From Cuneatibacter sp. NSJ-177 (GTDB taxonomy: Bacteria; Bacillota; Clostridia; Lachnospirales; Lachnospiraceae): DNA of 64,000 nucleotides. The notes under the pieces are model-generated. The model made no database searches, was not told where the DNA came from, and was given only the letters and a program-made list of their open reading frames with translations. The stretch is from positions 186,001 through 250,000 of the forward strand of contig NZ_JALIFO010000006.1 in assembly GCF_022867805.1 (NCBI RefSeq), in the 5' to 3' direction. Position numbers and translations under genes: made by a program. Positions 9,510 through 17,749 of this stretch are shown here, in pieces (positions within the stretch are counted from its first letter, which is position 1; each line of letters opens with the position of its first letter).

Positions 9510-9596
9510 ATTTTTTTACCTCCGTTTCGTTTGTCCCGTACGGGTATGATAACACGAAACCTCGGTTTTTGTTCTAACGCTGGCATGCGTTCTTCC
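9510..9596 (-). promoter_or_regulatory. Candidate BceR-controlled promoter of the transporter genes
   Basis: The gap between kinase and ATPase genes contains an inverted repeat AACGC-N6-GCGTT (9576-9591) followed, in the minus direction, by a weak -35 and an extended -10-like TGTTATCAT. BceR-type regulators bind a dyad just upstream of the -35 of their transporter operon, so this is a plausible operator; the match to a known consensus was not tested. Confidence 0.45.
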
Positions 9597-10574
9597 TTAC
9601 AGTTTCGTAAGAGAATCAAAGGCTAAAGAAATCCGGGTGTACCGGCCTTCCTCGGATTCGATGGTCAAAGTGACGCCCAGATTCTTACAAAGCTCTGCGG
9701 CAATATAAAGTCCCATGCCGGTGCTGTCTCCCCGTTTCCTTCCGGCTGTGCCGGAAAAACCTCGCTCGGTTACGCGGGGAAGCTCATGGGAAGGGATGCC
9801 GGTGCCGTCGTCCCAGACGGTGATCACGCCGGATCCGGCGGTCATGGTCACCTGGCAGCCGGGGCAGTATTTGGCACAGTTGATCAGGAGCTGTTTCAGG
9901 ATGAAAAGAATGGATTTTCCGTCGGTGCAGACGGAAAAGTCTCCCTCCACCGTCACCCGGATCCGGGCGGCGATCAGAAGTTCCATCTGGCTTTTTACCG
10001 CTTCGTCCATCAAAGCGGCCGCGTGGGTCTCATGGATTTGCAGATCCTTCTCAGCCGTGCGCATCCGGGCAAAATAGAGGATGCTTTCTGTCAGGTTATC
10101 GGCACGTTTGATTTCCTGCTTGAGTTTTCGGATGTCCCCCTCATTGGATAGGATCAAAGAACAGGCGGTCAGAGGGGTTTTGATCTCGTGGATCCAGCTT
10201 TCCACATAGTTACAGTATTCTTCCTTCTCGCGCCGCGCCGTATCGGCGATGCCGATGGCAGAACGGGAGACGGTTTTCATAATCATAAAATACTGCTTCT
10301 CCAAAAGGTTCGCGGGAGGCGGCAGAAGTTCGCCCAGGAGATATTTCTCCGGCAGCTCCTTTAAAATCTGATTCAGACGGTCCAGCCGCCGTCGCGAGAG
10401 CAGATATCCGCAGAAAAACCAGGCGGAAAACAGGAGCAGAAAAAAGAGGCAGAAGATCCAAAGAAACGAAAGCTCTACACCGGCGAAGGCCAGAATGCAG
10501 AGGAACGTCACACATCCGATCCCAGCGAAGCACAAGGTTACGGCTTGATGGCGCAGATATTCCCAAAGCGTCAT
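9597..10574 (-). CDS. BceS-like intramembrane-sensing histidine kinase
   Basis: 325 residues with two closely spaced transmembrane helices (about 13-33 and 36-58) and almost no extracellular loop, the hallmark of intramembrane-sensing kinases that read the flux of their ABC transporter. The phosphoacceptor is H129 in ESWIHEIKTPL. The ATPase domain shows an N-box (INCAKYCPG), DDGTGIP and the G2 region DSTGMGLYIA. The start overlaps the response regulator stop by 4 nt. Predicted to phosphorylate the neighbouring regulator. Confidence 0.93.
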   Translation of the reverse strand: MTLWEYLRHQAVTLCFAGIGCVTFLCILAFAGVELSFLWIFCLFFLLLFSAWFFCGYLLSRRRLDRLNQILKELPEKYLLGELLPPPANLLEKQYFMIMKTVSRSAIGIADTARREKEEYCNYVESWIHEIKTPLTACSLILSNEGDIRKLKQEIKRADNLTESILYFARMRTAEKDLQIHETHAAALMDEAVKSQMELLIAARIRVTVEGDFSVCTDGKSILFILKQLLINCAKYCPGCQVTMTAGSGVITVWDDGTGIPSHELPRVTERGFSGTAGRKRGDSTGMGLYIAAELCKNLGVTLTIESEEGRYTRISLAFDSLTKL

Positions 10575-11182
10575 AACCGGTACCCCACGCCGCGCACGGT
10601 CCGGATAAAATCCAAAGCGCCCATTCGTTTCAGCTTCTCCCTCAGACGGTTGACATTGACATAGAGGGTGTTTTCATCGATGTAGAGGCTGTTGCTCCAG
10701 AGATCCTCGACGATTTCCTCCCGCGTACAGAGATCTTTTTTCATCAGGCAGGCCAGAATGCGGGTTTCATTTTTGGTCAGCTCTTCCGTCCGGCCCTCAT
10801 AGCTTACGGTCAGATCGGACAGATGAAGCGTCAAGCCGCGGACCGATAGGACCGGGTTGCTTTTCCGCATCAAAAGCCGGGAGATCCGCGCCAGGAGGAC
10901 GGAAGAGTGGTAGGGTTTTCGAATGTAATCGTCCGCACCGACGCCAAAGCCGAGAAGCTCGTCCTCGGCAGTATCGCGGGCGGTCAGAAAGATCACCGGA
11001 ACGTCCGAGTGAACTCGAAGTTTCCGGCAGATCTCATAGCCGCTCATCTCCGGCAGATTGATGTCCAGGAGGGCCAGATCGCAGGGAAGCGCCTCCACCG
11101 GATGGTAGCCGTTGTTTTGGAGGAGCAGGATCAGTTCACTTTTTATGCTGGGGTCGTCTTCAACCACCAAAATTCGGTTCAT
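10571..11182 (-). CDS. BceR-like OmpR-family response regulator with shortened receiver
   Basis: 203 residues: receiver domain, then a winged-helix DNA-binding domain (TKNETRILACL, then NVNRLREKLKR and FIRTVRGVGYRL). Acidic pocket D9/D10, phosphoacceptor D40, T67 and K89 are all present. The stretch between beta2 and beta3 is about 12 residues shorter than in BceR: GYHPVEA runs straight into CDLALLDINLP, so most of helix alpha2 appears missing with no frameshift. The gene starts 36 nt after the MATE stop, so it is probably cotranscribed with it. The cognate kinase overlaps by 4 nt. Confidence 0.9.
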   Translation of the reverse strand: MNRILVVEDDPSIKSELILLLQNNGYHPVEALPCDLALLDINLPEMSGYEICRKLRVHSDVPVIFLTARDTAEDELLGFGVGADDYIRKPYHSSVLLARISRLLMRKSNPVLSVRGLTLHLSDLTVSYEGRTEELTKNETRILACLMKKDLCTREEIVEDLWSNSLYIDENTLYVNVNRLREKLKRMGALDFIRTVRGVGYRL

Positions 11183-11218
11183 AACAGAGAGTCTCCTTTT
11201 CAGGCGGAATCAAAGGTG

Positions 11219-12577
11219 TCAGGCGTTGGAAAGGCCTCGCTTCAGCCAGTTTCCTCGCAGGTAATAGATCAGGAAAATGACCGAGGTGATTCCCCAGCTG
11301 ACCGGATAACAGATGGCTATCATGCCGATGGTATGGTGAAGCGGCAGGATAAACAGCATCCAGACCACACGGAACAGGCAGACACCAAAAATCGAAACGA
11401 GCATGGGATACAGGGCCTCTCCGACGCCGCGGATCGCTCCGGAAAAAATTTCAATACAGGCAAAAAGCGCGTAAAAGGGTGTCAGCAAATGAATCAGCTG
11501 CATACCGCAGGCCAAGACATCCGCATCGTTTGTAAAGATTTTTAGGAGGTACGGCCCGGCGGCAAGAAAGAGAAGACTGCTGAAAGCAGCAGCGGCAAAT
11601 TCCATACTAAGACTGATCCGTACGCTTTTTCGGATGCGGTCAAAATTTTTGGCGCCGAAATTTTGGCCCACAAATGTGGTGACTGCGATGCCGAAGGCGC
11701 CGCTGATCATCCAGAATATGGAATCCATCTTGGAAAAGGCAGACCAGGCCGCCACCATATCTGTTCCGAAGGAGTTGACCCCGCTTTGAACCACCACGTT
11801 GGAAATCGAGTAGGTAGCAGACTGAAGACCTGTCGGAAAACCGATCAGAAGGATACGCCCCAGCATGTTCGGCGTAAAGTTCAGCTTACGGAAGCGGAAG
11901 GTAAACATACTTTTTTTCCGGATCAGGCTGATTGCCACTAGGACTGCGCTCAGCAGCTGAGAGAGGATTGTGGCCAAAGCTGCGCCGAAAATACCAAGCT
12001 TCATCACGGGAACCAGGAGCAGATCCAGCAAAATATTGACGATGCAGCAGGCGATCAAAATATACATCGGGGATTTGGAATCCCCCAGAGCTCGAAGAAT
12101 GCCTGTTCCCATGTTATAGAGAAAAGTCGGTATCATGCCAAGAAAATAAATGCGGATATAGAGCAGAGCGCTTTCAAAGCAGTCGGCAGGCGTGTTCATT
12201 ACGCGCAGAATCGGATCGGACAGCGCCAGACCGATCAGCATGAAAAGAAGACCGCCGGCTAAGGAGAGGGCAACGGAAGTATGAATGGCCTTTTCTATAT
12301 CCTGCGTCCTTTTCGCTCCGAAAAATTGGGAGATGATAACGGTGGAGCCGGAGGAAATTCCGACGAAAAAACCCACCAGAAGCTGGATCGGCTGCCCGGT
12401 GGCCCCTACGGCCGCCAGTGCTTCCTTTCCTACAAATTGGCCTACAATGACGGTGTCCGCCGTATTGTACAACTGCTGGAAAAAAGACCCCAGCATGATC
12501 GGAAAAAAGAAGAGCAATAACTGCTTCCAGATGACCCCTTCGGTCAGCTCATAATTTGCTGTGTGTTCCTTCTTCAT
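11219..12577 (-). CDS. MATE-family multidrug efflux transporter
   Basis: Cation-coupled exporter with the 12-helix MATE/MatE fold in two six-helix repeats; 452 residues, the usual length. The first repeat shows MLGSFFQQLYNTADTVIVGQ and the second FPTGLQSATYSISNVVVQ. The coding frame stays open to a start at 12628, but the ATG at 12577 lies 8 nt after AGGAGG and directly before the conserved N-terminus, so it is preferred; a second ATG at 12583 is too close to the RBS. It heads the minus-strand block that continues into the Bce regulator genes. Confidence 0.94.
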   Translation of the reverse strand: MKKEHTANYELTEGVIWKQLLLFFFPIMLGSFFQQLYNTADTVIVGQFVGKEALAAVGATGQPIQLLVGFFVGISSGSTVIISQFFGAKRTQDIEKAIHTSVALSLAGGLLFMLIGLALSDPILRVMNTPADCFESALLYIRIYFLGMIPTFLYNMGTGILRALGDSKSPMYILIACCIVNILLDLLLVPVMKLGIFGAALATILSQLLSAVLVAISLIRKKSMFTFRFRKLNFTPNMLGRILLIGFPTGLQSATYSISNVVVQSGVNSFGTDMVAAWSAFSKMDSIFWMISGAFGIAVTTFVGQNFGAKNFDRIRKSVRISLSMEFAAAAFSSLLFLAAGPYLLKIFTNDADVLACGMQLIHLLTPFYALFACIEIFSGAIRGVGEALYPMLVSIFGVCLFRVVWMLFILPLHHTIGMIAICYPVSWGITSVIFLIYYLRGNWLKRGLSNA

Positions 12578-12599
12578 AGCCATTTCCTCCTGTCTGTTC

Positions 12600-12628
12600 A
12601 GTATATACAAAGTCCGTAAGAAATGCAA
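12600..12628 (-). promoter_or_regulatory. Promoter of the MATE-bceRS block
   Basis: On the minus strand, -35 TTGCAT (12623-12628), a 17-nt spacer and -10 TATACT (12600-12605) lie just upstream of the AGGAGG of the MATE gene. Transcription would start close to 12593, giving a short leader. Confidence 0.65.
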
Positions 12629-12753
12629 TGAATTCTATAGATGTTCTTGGGGAAAAAGAATGCCTGCGGCCAAGCAAAACAGGTGGATTTACGGGACAAA
12701 ATATGTTACAATAATACCAATTATTTCTGGTTATCCAAGAAGGGAAAAAACAG

Positions 12754-13389
12754 ATGGCAGAACATAAAAACAGCTGTGTTGACTGCGGGCTGGTCAACTG
12801 TAACCGTCATGAATCCCATTACCCGGAGTTTTGCGTATCTCAGCATGTATCGCCGGAGTTGGCTGAGGAAGCAAAAGCGCTTTATCATGCGGAAGAGATC
12901 AATGAAAAGATTGCCTACGCTTCGGCCTCGATTGAGTCGGACTTTTACTGTGAAAAGACCCGGCTGGAGGAGGTGGCTCTTTTTGCGGAGCGGATCGGAG
13001 CGAAAAAGCTGGGGATCGCCACTTGTGTGGGATTGATCCGCGAGAGCCGGATTGTAGCCCGCTATCTGCGGGAAAAAGGTTTTCTGGTGTTTGGCACCGG
13101 ATGCAAAGTAGGCGAGGTGGACAAAGCATATATTGGTCTTACCCAGGTGAACCCTTGTCTCGGCACCAATATGTGTAATCCTATCTTGCAGGCAAAGGTG
13201 CTGAACCGCGAGCAGACGGACCTGAATATTATCATTGGTCTCTGTGTGGGACACGACAGCCTTTTTACCAAATATGCCGAAGCGCCCTGCACAACTTTGG
13301 TCGTCAAGGACCGGGTCCTTGCCCATAACCCAGTGGGGGCGATCTATCAGGCGGACAGCTATTATAAGAGAAAACTTTTTGGAGAATAA
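12754..13389 (+). CDS. DUF1847 domain protein (cysteine-rich)
   Basis: 211 residues matching DUF1847, a family of unknown function common in anaerobes. Many conserved cysteines are visible: CVDCGLVNC near the N-terminus, FCVSQH, ATCVGL, GTGCKVG, LGTNMCNP and IIGLCVGHDS, which suggests metal or Fe-S binding; this is an inference. The central GIATCVGLIRESRI and HNPVGAIYQADSYYKRKLF segments are family signatures. The start ATG has AAGAAGGGA upstream. It is divergent from the MATE gene with a 176-nt gap. No function is proposed. Confidence 0.88.
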   Translation: MAEHKNSCVDCGLVNCNRHESHYPEFCVSQHVSPELAEEAKALYHAEEINEKIAYASASIESDFYCEKTRLEEVALFAERIGAKKLGIATCVGLIRESRIVARYLREKGFLVFGTGCKVGEVDKAYIGLTQVNPCLGTNMCNPILQAKVLNREQTDLNIIIGLCVGHDSLFTKYAEAPCTTLVVKDRVLAHNPVGAIYQADSYYKRKLFGE

Positions 13390-13470
13390 GAAAGCGTTTT
13401 TTCTGCGTTGTCTGCACGGACGACGCACGGCTTCATTGACTGAAAATAGGAGAATCTGAGAGTGAAATAA

Positions 13471-13499
13471 TTGATTTGTTACGATCGTTGTGCTATAGT
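13471..13499 (+). promoter_or_regulatory. Promoter of the NlpC/P60 gene
   Basis: -35 TTGATT (13471-13476), a 17-nt spacer and -10 TATAGT (13494-13499). The predicted leader of about 57 nt contains a hairpin (AAGCCTCA pairing with TGGGGCTT, about 13525-13547) that ends in ATTTT just before the RBS, so it could modulate read-through or translation. Confidence 0.65.
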
Positions 13500-13562
13500 T
13501 AAACGTAGTGCTTCAGGAAGCCTCAGGAAAGACTTGGGGCTTATTTTCCATTAGGAGATTAA

Positions 13563-15494
13563 ATGGGTAAAGATACGAAAAGAATGCAGGGTGTACGGGG
13601 GATTTTAGTGGGAATGGCGGTGGCGCTGACTGTGACCGGCGCGGTTCCGGTTTTTGCGGAAAACGGGTCTCCGGACGGAGAGGAAGCCGGCTCCTCCAGC
13701 GCAAATTACAATAGCCAGAGTTCTTCGGATGAGAAGGAACCGGAGCAGTCCTCGGAAGCGTCATCCGAGTCTTCTCAGACGCCGGAAAGCTCCGAAAGCG
13801 GGGAAGGGACTTCGCCGGAAGAGAGTAAAGAAGAGTCCGGGGAAAGTCAAACCTCGGCGAGCGAGAGCGGCGGGAAAGAGACCACCGGCAGTTCCTCGGA
13901 GACTGCGCCGGTGAATCCTTCGGAAAAAGAGACCACCAAAGTTTCACCGACCGAGACGCTGCCGGCGGAGACCACGGTACCGGCGGTTACCACGCCGGCC
14001 GAATCCTCCCCGGCGGAAAGTTCTTCCTCCGAGACGGAGTCTTCCAGCGAGGAAACCTTGCCGGAGGAGACGATCCCGGTTAAGATTTTTACGCCGGGGG
14101 AAGGCGTGGATCTGGCCAAGGCGGAGGCCGAGCTTCCGGTCAATCTGTCCCCGATCCGAAAAAAGATTGCCATGGAAGCCTATTCCCTGGTGGGCCAGGT
14201 GGGATATTTCTGGGGCGGCAAGTCCCTGGCCTATAACTGGGACGGACGCTGGGGAGACGTGCAGATGGTGACCATCGAGGGAAGCAAGTCCACGGGGACG
14301 CTTCGGTCGTTCGGTTTGGATTGCAGCGGCTTTGTGGCCTGGGTTTATGTCAATGCCTTCGGCAGCACCGGGATTTTTGACGAGGTCGGGGAGACGACCG
14401 CCTCCCAGTGGGCGAAGTCCTATGAGATCGGCTGGGATCAGGTGCTTCCGGGCGATTTGGTTTTTAAAAAGCAGCCGTCCGACGGCGGGACCAATCATGT
14501 CGGCGTTGTGGTGAAAGCCGAGAACGGCGAGATCTGGGTGGCTCACTGCGCCAGTAGCAAGAACAACGTGGTGATCACGGATGCCAGCCGTTTTTCGTAT
14601 GCGCGCCGCCCCTATCTGCTGCAAAACGAATGTGCCTGCACACGGATGGCGGGAAAGATTGTGATTCACGAAGCGTCCTGTAAAGAATATACCGGATTGA
14701 ATACGAACCCGGATGCGGCGGATCCCAAGGTTTGGGGATCCGTTGAGCAGCTGACGGTGGATCTTCAGTCCTTGTTCCCGGACGCGACTTTTGCCGGGGC
14801 AGTGGCGGATGCCCTTTGGGAGCAGTATGCGGCGGTGCCGAGAGAGACGGCCGGCCGGATCGCCCAGGAAGTTGCGGCGGAGTGCGATGATATTTTTGAG
14901 CTTGCCAGAGAGATTGAGACGCGGATGGCGGCGGAGCCGAAACAGTTGAATCTGGGAGAATCGGGTGCGGAAACGCTGCCGGAATTTGTGATGGAGGCGG
15001 AGCTTTCTGTCAAGGCGAACGGACAGGTTTACCAGGAGGAGCGCCGGCAGGCGGAAGAGACCGGGGCGCCTTTATCTCCGGAGGCCGAGGCATGGGTTCC
15101 GATCCGGGATATCGAGGGCATCCAGTATTTAAAGTCGGCCAGGGAGATTGACCTGGCTTACAATGAAATTACGAGCCTGACGGCTCTGGATTACAGCCGG
15201 ACGGACGCAGAGGGAAAGCAGATTTATGCGTACTCCGGATATGTGCAGAATCCTTTGACCGGACTTTGGATCGAAGCCCCTGAGGGAAAGGAGCAGCCGG
15301 ACGGAATTTTGCGGCTGTATTTCGGCGGCGGGCTGCCGGGAAGCCTGAACACCTATGAGACGGTGCTGCGTCTAGCTGGAAACGAGATCACCGAGGCGCC
15401 GGAAGAGTATCCCGGCCGGTTGGTGTTTGACGGATTTCCGGCGGAGCCGGAGAGTTCGGGGCCGGAAACAACCGGAGCGGACACAGAACAATAA
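13563..15494 (+). CDS. Secreted NlpC/P60-type cell wall hydrolase with Ser/Thr/Glu-rich linker
   Basis: 643 residues. The signal peptide is at about 1-32 (cleavage near VFA-EN), followed by a low-complexity Ser/Glu/Thr/Pro linker (about 35-175). The NlpC/P60 papain-like domain is at about 195-350, with catalytic C254 in LDCSGFVAW and H312 in TNHVGVVV. The C-terminal 200 residues contain two leucine-rich-repeat-like stretches (IDLAYNEITSLTAL and LRLAGNEITEAPE), as in some surface proteins. The family cleaves peptide stems of peptidoglycan. No LPXTG or transmembrane anchor is seen at the end, so release or wall association through the linker is likely. It precedes the MoxR/VWA pair by 14 nt. 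Confidence 0.88.
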   Translation: MGKDTKRMQGVRGILVGMAVALTVTGAVPVFAENGSPDGEEAGSSSANYNSQSSSDEKEPEQSSEASSESSQTPESSESGEGTSPEESKEESGESQTSASESGGKETTGSSSETAPVNPSEKETTKVSPTETLPAETTVPAVTTPAESSPAESSSSETESSSEETLPEETIPVKIFTPGEGVDLAKAEAELPVNLSPIRKKIAMEAYSLVGQVGYFWGGKSLAYNWDGRWGDVQMVTIEGSKSTGTLRSFGLDCSGFVAWVYVNAFGSTGIFDEVGETTASQWAKSYEIGWDQVLPGDLVFKKQPSDGGTNHVGVVVKAENGEIWVAHCASSKNNVVITDASRFSYARRPYLLQNECACTRMAGKIVIHEASCKEYTGLNTNPDAADPKVWGSVEQLTVDLQSLFPDATFAGAVADALWEQYAAVPRETAGRIAQEVAAECDDIFELAREIETRMAAEPKQLNLGESGAETLPEFVMEAELSVKANGQVYQEERRQAEETGAPLSPEAEAWVPIRDIEGIQYLKSAREIDLAYNEITSLTALDYSRTDAEGKQIYAYSGYVQNPLTGLWIEAPEGKEQPDGILRLYFGGGLPGSLNTYETVLRLAGNEITEAPEEYPGRLVFDGFPAEPESSGPETTGADTEQ

Positions 15495-15508
15495 AAAGGA
15501 GTCAATCG

Positions 15509-16330
15509 ATGCCGGATCAACTGAGGCAGACTTTTGCCGGAAGCGGAACTTATATTGTATCGGAGCCTCTGATGGAGGCGGTAAATATTGCGATTGCCCT
15601 TAAAAAGCCTCTCCTGCTAAAAGGGGAGCCTGGCACCGGAAAGACGATGCTGGCCCAGGCGATCGCGGAGGCGCTGGGATTGCGCCTCCTTATCTGGAAT
15701 ATTAAATCCACAACCAAGGCTCAGGAAGCGCTGTACCGTTACGATACGGTACAGCGTCTTTATGACAGCCAGTTCGGGGAGGCGGGCGTGGATGAGATCG
15801 CGCGCTATATTCATCCCGGAAAGCTGGGGGAGGCTTTTTTGTCCGAAGAGCAGGTGGTGCTTTTGATCGACGAGATCGACAAGGCGGATCTGGAATTCCC
15901 CAATGATCTGCTCTGGGAACTGGATCAGATGGAATTTTTCATCCCGGAGACCAAAGAGACGGTGCGGGCCAAACACCGGCCCATCGTGATCATCACGTCC
16001 AACGGGGAGAAAGATTTGCCGGATGCTTTTCTCCGCCGCTGCATTTTTCACTATATTGAATTTCCGGATCCGGAGCTGATGGAAGAGATCGTGAAAGTTC
16101 ATTTCCCTCAGATCGAAGAACATCTGCTCTGTGCGTCTTTGGAAGCTTTTTACCGGGTGAGGGATAGCAAAGGGCTGCAAAAAAAGCCGGGCACCTCGGA
16201 GCTCATCGACTGGGTGCGCGCCCTGTCACTCGGAGGAATCCCGGCTGAGCGGCTGGCTGAGGCGATTCCCTTTGCCGGCGTGCTGTTAAAGAAAAAAGAG
16301 GATTTGGCTGTCTTTCAGGAGAAACGCTGA
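15509..16330 (+). CDS. MoxR-family AAA+ ATPase
   Basis: 273 residues with Walker A GEPGTGKT (about 38-45), Walker B VVLLIDEIDKADLEFPNDLL and a sensor region IVIITSNGEKDLPDAFLRRC. MoxR ATPases act as chaperone-like remodelling factors that work with a VWA-domain partner, here encoded by the next gene, which overlaps its stop by one base. The gene begins after AAAAGGAGTCAATCG. The substrate of the pair is unknown; its position behind the secreted NlpC/P60 hydrolase hints at a cell-envelope role, which is inference only. Confidence 0.93.
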   Translation: MPDQLRQTFAGSGTYIVSEPLMEAVNIAIALKKPLLLKGEPGTGKTMLAQAIAEALGLRLLIWNIKSTTKAQEALYRYDTVQRLYDSQFGEAGVDEIARYIHPGKLGEAFLSEEQVVLLIDEIDKADLEFPNDLLWELDQMEFFIPETKETVRAKHRPIVIITSNGEKDLPDAFLRRCIFHYIEFPDPELMEEIVKVHFPQIEEHLLCASLEAFYRVRDSKGLQKKPGTSELIDWVRALSLGGIPAERLAEAIPFAGVLLKKKEDLAVFQEKR

Positions 16331-17535
16331 TGTTTACCGGTTTCTTTTATTACCTGCGGGCCGGTGGGTTTTCGGTGGGGCCGGTGGAATGGATGACGCT
16401 GATGGAGGCGCTGGATCAGGATCTCATCGGATCCAGCCTGGATCGTTTCTACTGGATCAGCCGGGCGGCGCTGGTCAAGTCCGAGGTGGAATACGACCGG
16501 TATGACCAATTATTTTTTTCCTATTTCCGGGAGGTAGAGGAATACGCCGCACTTTCCGGGGAGATGAAGAACTGGCTGGAGAATCCCCGGATGAGGAAAA
16601 CGTCGGAGGAAGTGGAGGCGCTGCCTCTGCCGGAAAAGAGGAATTTAAAAGAACTGATGGATCGGCTTTCCTGGATGAAAAAGCTGCAAGAAGGGGAGCA
16701 CAATCAGGGAAATTTTTGGATTGGCGCAGGCGGAAAGTCCAATCTTGGCCATTCGGCTCAGGAGGGAACCGGACTTCGGCTGGCCGGTTCCTCGAAAAAC
16801 CGGCGGGCTCTGGGAACCTGCGGAGAGCGGAAGTTCCAGGATTTCCGGAAGAACGCGGTGATCACCAGCCGTCAATTCCAGCTGGCCCTTCGCCGTCTGC
16901 GCCAGCTCTCGGAGCAGTCGAACCAGGAAAAAAGCGAGCTGGACGTGGAGGAGACAATCCGTCAGACCGGGGATCACGGCGGCCTTTTGACATTGGCCTA
17001 CCGGAGGCCCAGGAAAAATCAGATCGCGCTGCTTCTTTTGATGGACTGCGGAGGTTCCATGCGCAGACACAGTATGCTTTGCAGCCAGTTGTTCCAGGCG
17101 GTGGACCAGTCGACTCATTTTCGGGACGTGAAGGTCTACTATTTTCACAACTGTGTGTATGATGAACTGTTCATGGATCCCAAGTGTGAGGCGGATTCTG
17201 CGGTCTCCACCCAGTGGGTTTTGAATCAGTACGGGGCGGACTACCGCGTGGCTGTGGTGGGAGACGGGACCATGTCGCCGGAGGAACTGTTTGATGTGGG
17301 CGGAAGCTATCAGGGGAAATTCAACCAGGTGGCGGGCATCGAGTGGCTGCGGCGCTTCCAGAAAAAATATACGCATATGGTTTGGATCAATCCTTCTCTG
17401 CGGGAGCGGATGGGAAGGGGCTTTTTGGTGGAAACTTTGTATTATTTAAAAGAGATGTTTCCGACTTACCCTTTGACGCTGGAGGGATTGGAGGGAGCGA
17501 TGAAAAAATTGCTGAGAGGGCAGAGCAAAGAATAG
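16330..17535 (+). CDS. VWA-domain (CoxE-like) protein, partner of the MoxR ATPase
   Basis: 401 residues. The C-terminal half is a CoxE-type von Willebrand A domain starting at LLLLMDCGGSM; the MIDAS motif DxSxS is altered to DCGGS, with the first Asp and last Ser kept. The N-terminal half (about 1-170) is helical and Glu/Lys-rich, and EVEYDRYDQLFFSYF matches the CoxE-like N-terminal region. No signal peptide is present, so it is cytoplasmic. The ATGA overlap with the MoxR gene implies a stoichiometric complex. A strong terminator follows. Confidence 0.9.
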   Translation: MFTGFFYYLRAGGFSVGPVEWMTLMEALDQDLIGSSLDRFYWISRAALVKSEVEYDRYDQLFFSYFREVEEYAALSGEMKNWLENPRMRKTSEEVEALPLPEKRNLKELMDRLSWMKKLQEGEHNQGNFWIGAGGKSNLGHSAQEGTGLRLAGSSKNRRALGTCGERKFQDFRKNAVITSRQFQLALRRLRQLSEQSNQEKSELDVEETIRQTGDHGGLLTLAYRRPRKNQIALLLLMDCGGSMRRHSMLCSQLFQAVDQSTHFRDVKVYYFHNCVYDELFMDPKCEADSAVSTQWVLNQYGADYRVAVVGDGTMSPEELFDVGGSYQGKFNQVAGIEWLRRFQKKYTHMVWINPSLRERMGRGFLVETLYYLKEMFPTYPLTLEGLEGAMKKLLRGQSKE

Positions 17536-17615
17536 CCGAAGAAACCGGACGCCGGCTGTCAGGCGGAAGACGAAAGGAGAAGGTGTCGGCTGTTTGTGAT
17601 GGCGGAACCAAAGAC

Positions 17616-17669
17616 GCGCTGTCCCGGCATGAGAGAAAGATACTTTCATGCCGGGGCAGCGCTTTTTTT
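17616..17669 (+). terminator. Terminator after the MoxR/VWA operon
   Basis: GCGCTG-T-CCCGGCATGA pairs with TCATGCCGGGGCAGCGC around a short loop, followed by seven T (17663-17669). The rest of the 17536-17749 gap holds no convincing gene. Confidence 0.9.
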
Positions 17670-17749
17670 GACCTTCCGCCGCAAAAAGTCCACATCCGAA
17701 AGGCAGTGCGGGTTACAGCCACGCCCCACGAGCTTTCTGTCTCCGGGAT

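Noticed and set aside
13500-13562. A c-di-AMP (ydaO-type) riboswitch before the NlpC/P60 gene
   Set aside because: Such riboswitches often control cell-wall hydrolases, but the leader is only about 57 nt and lacks the conserved core.
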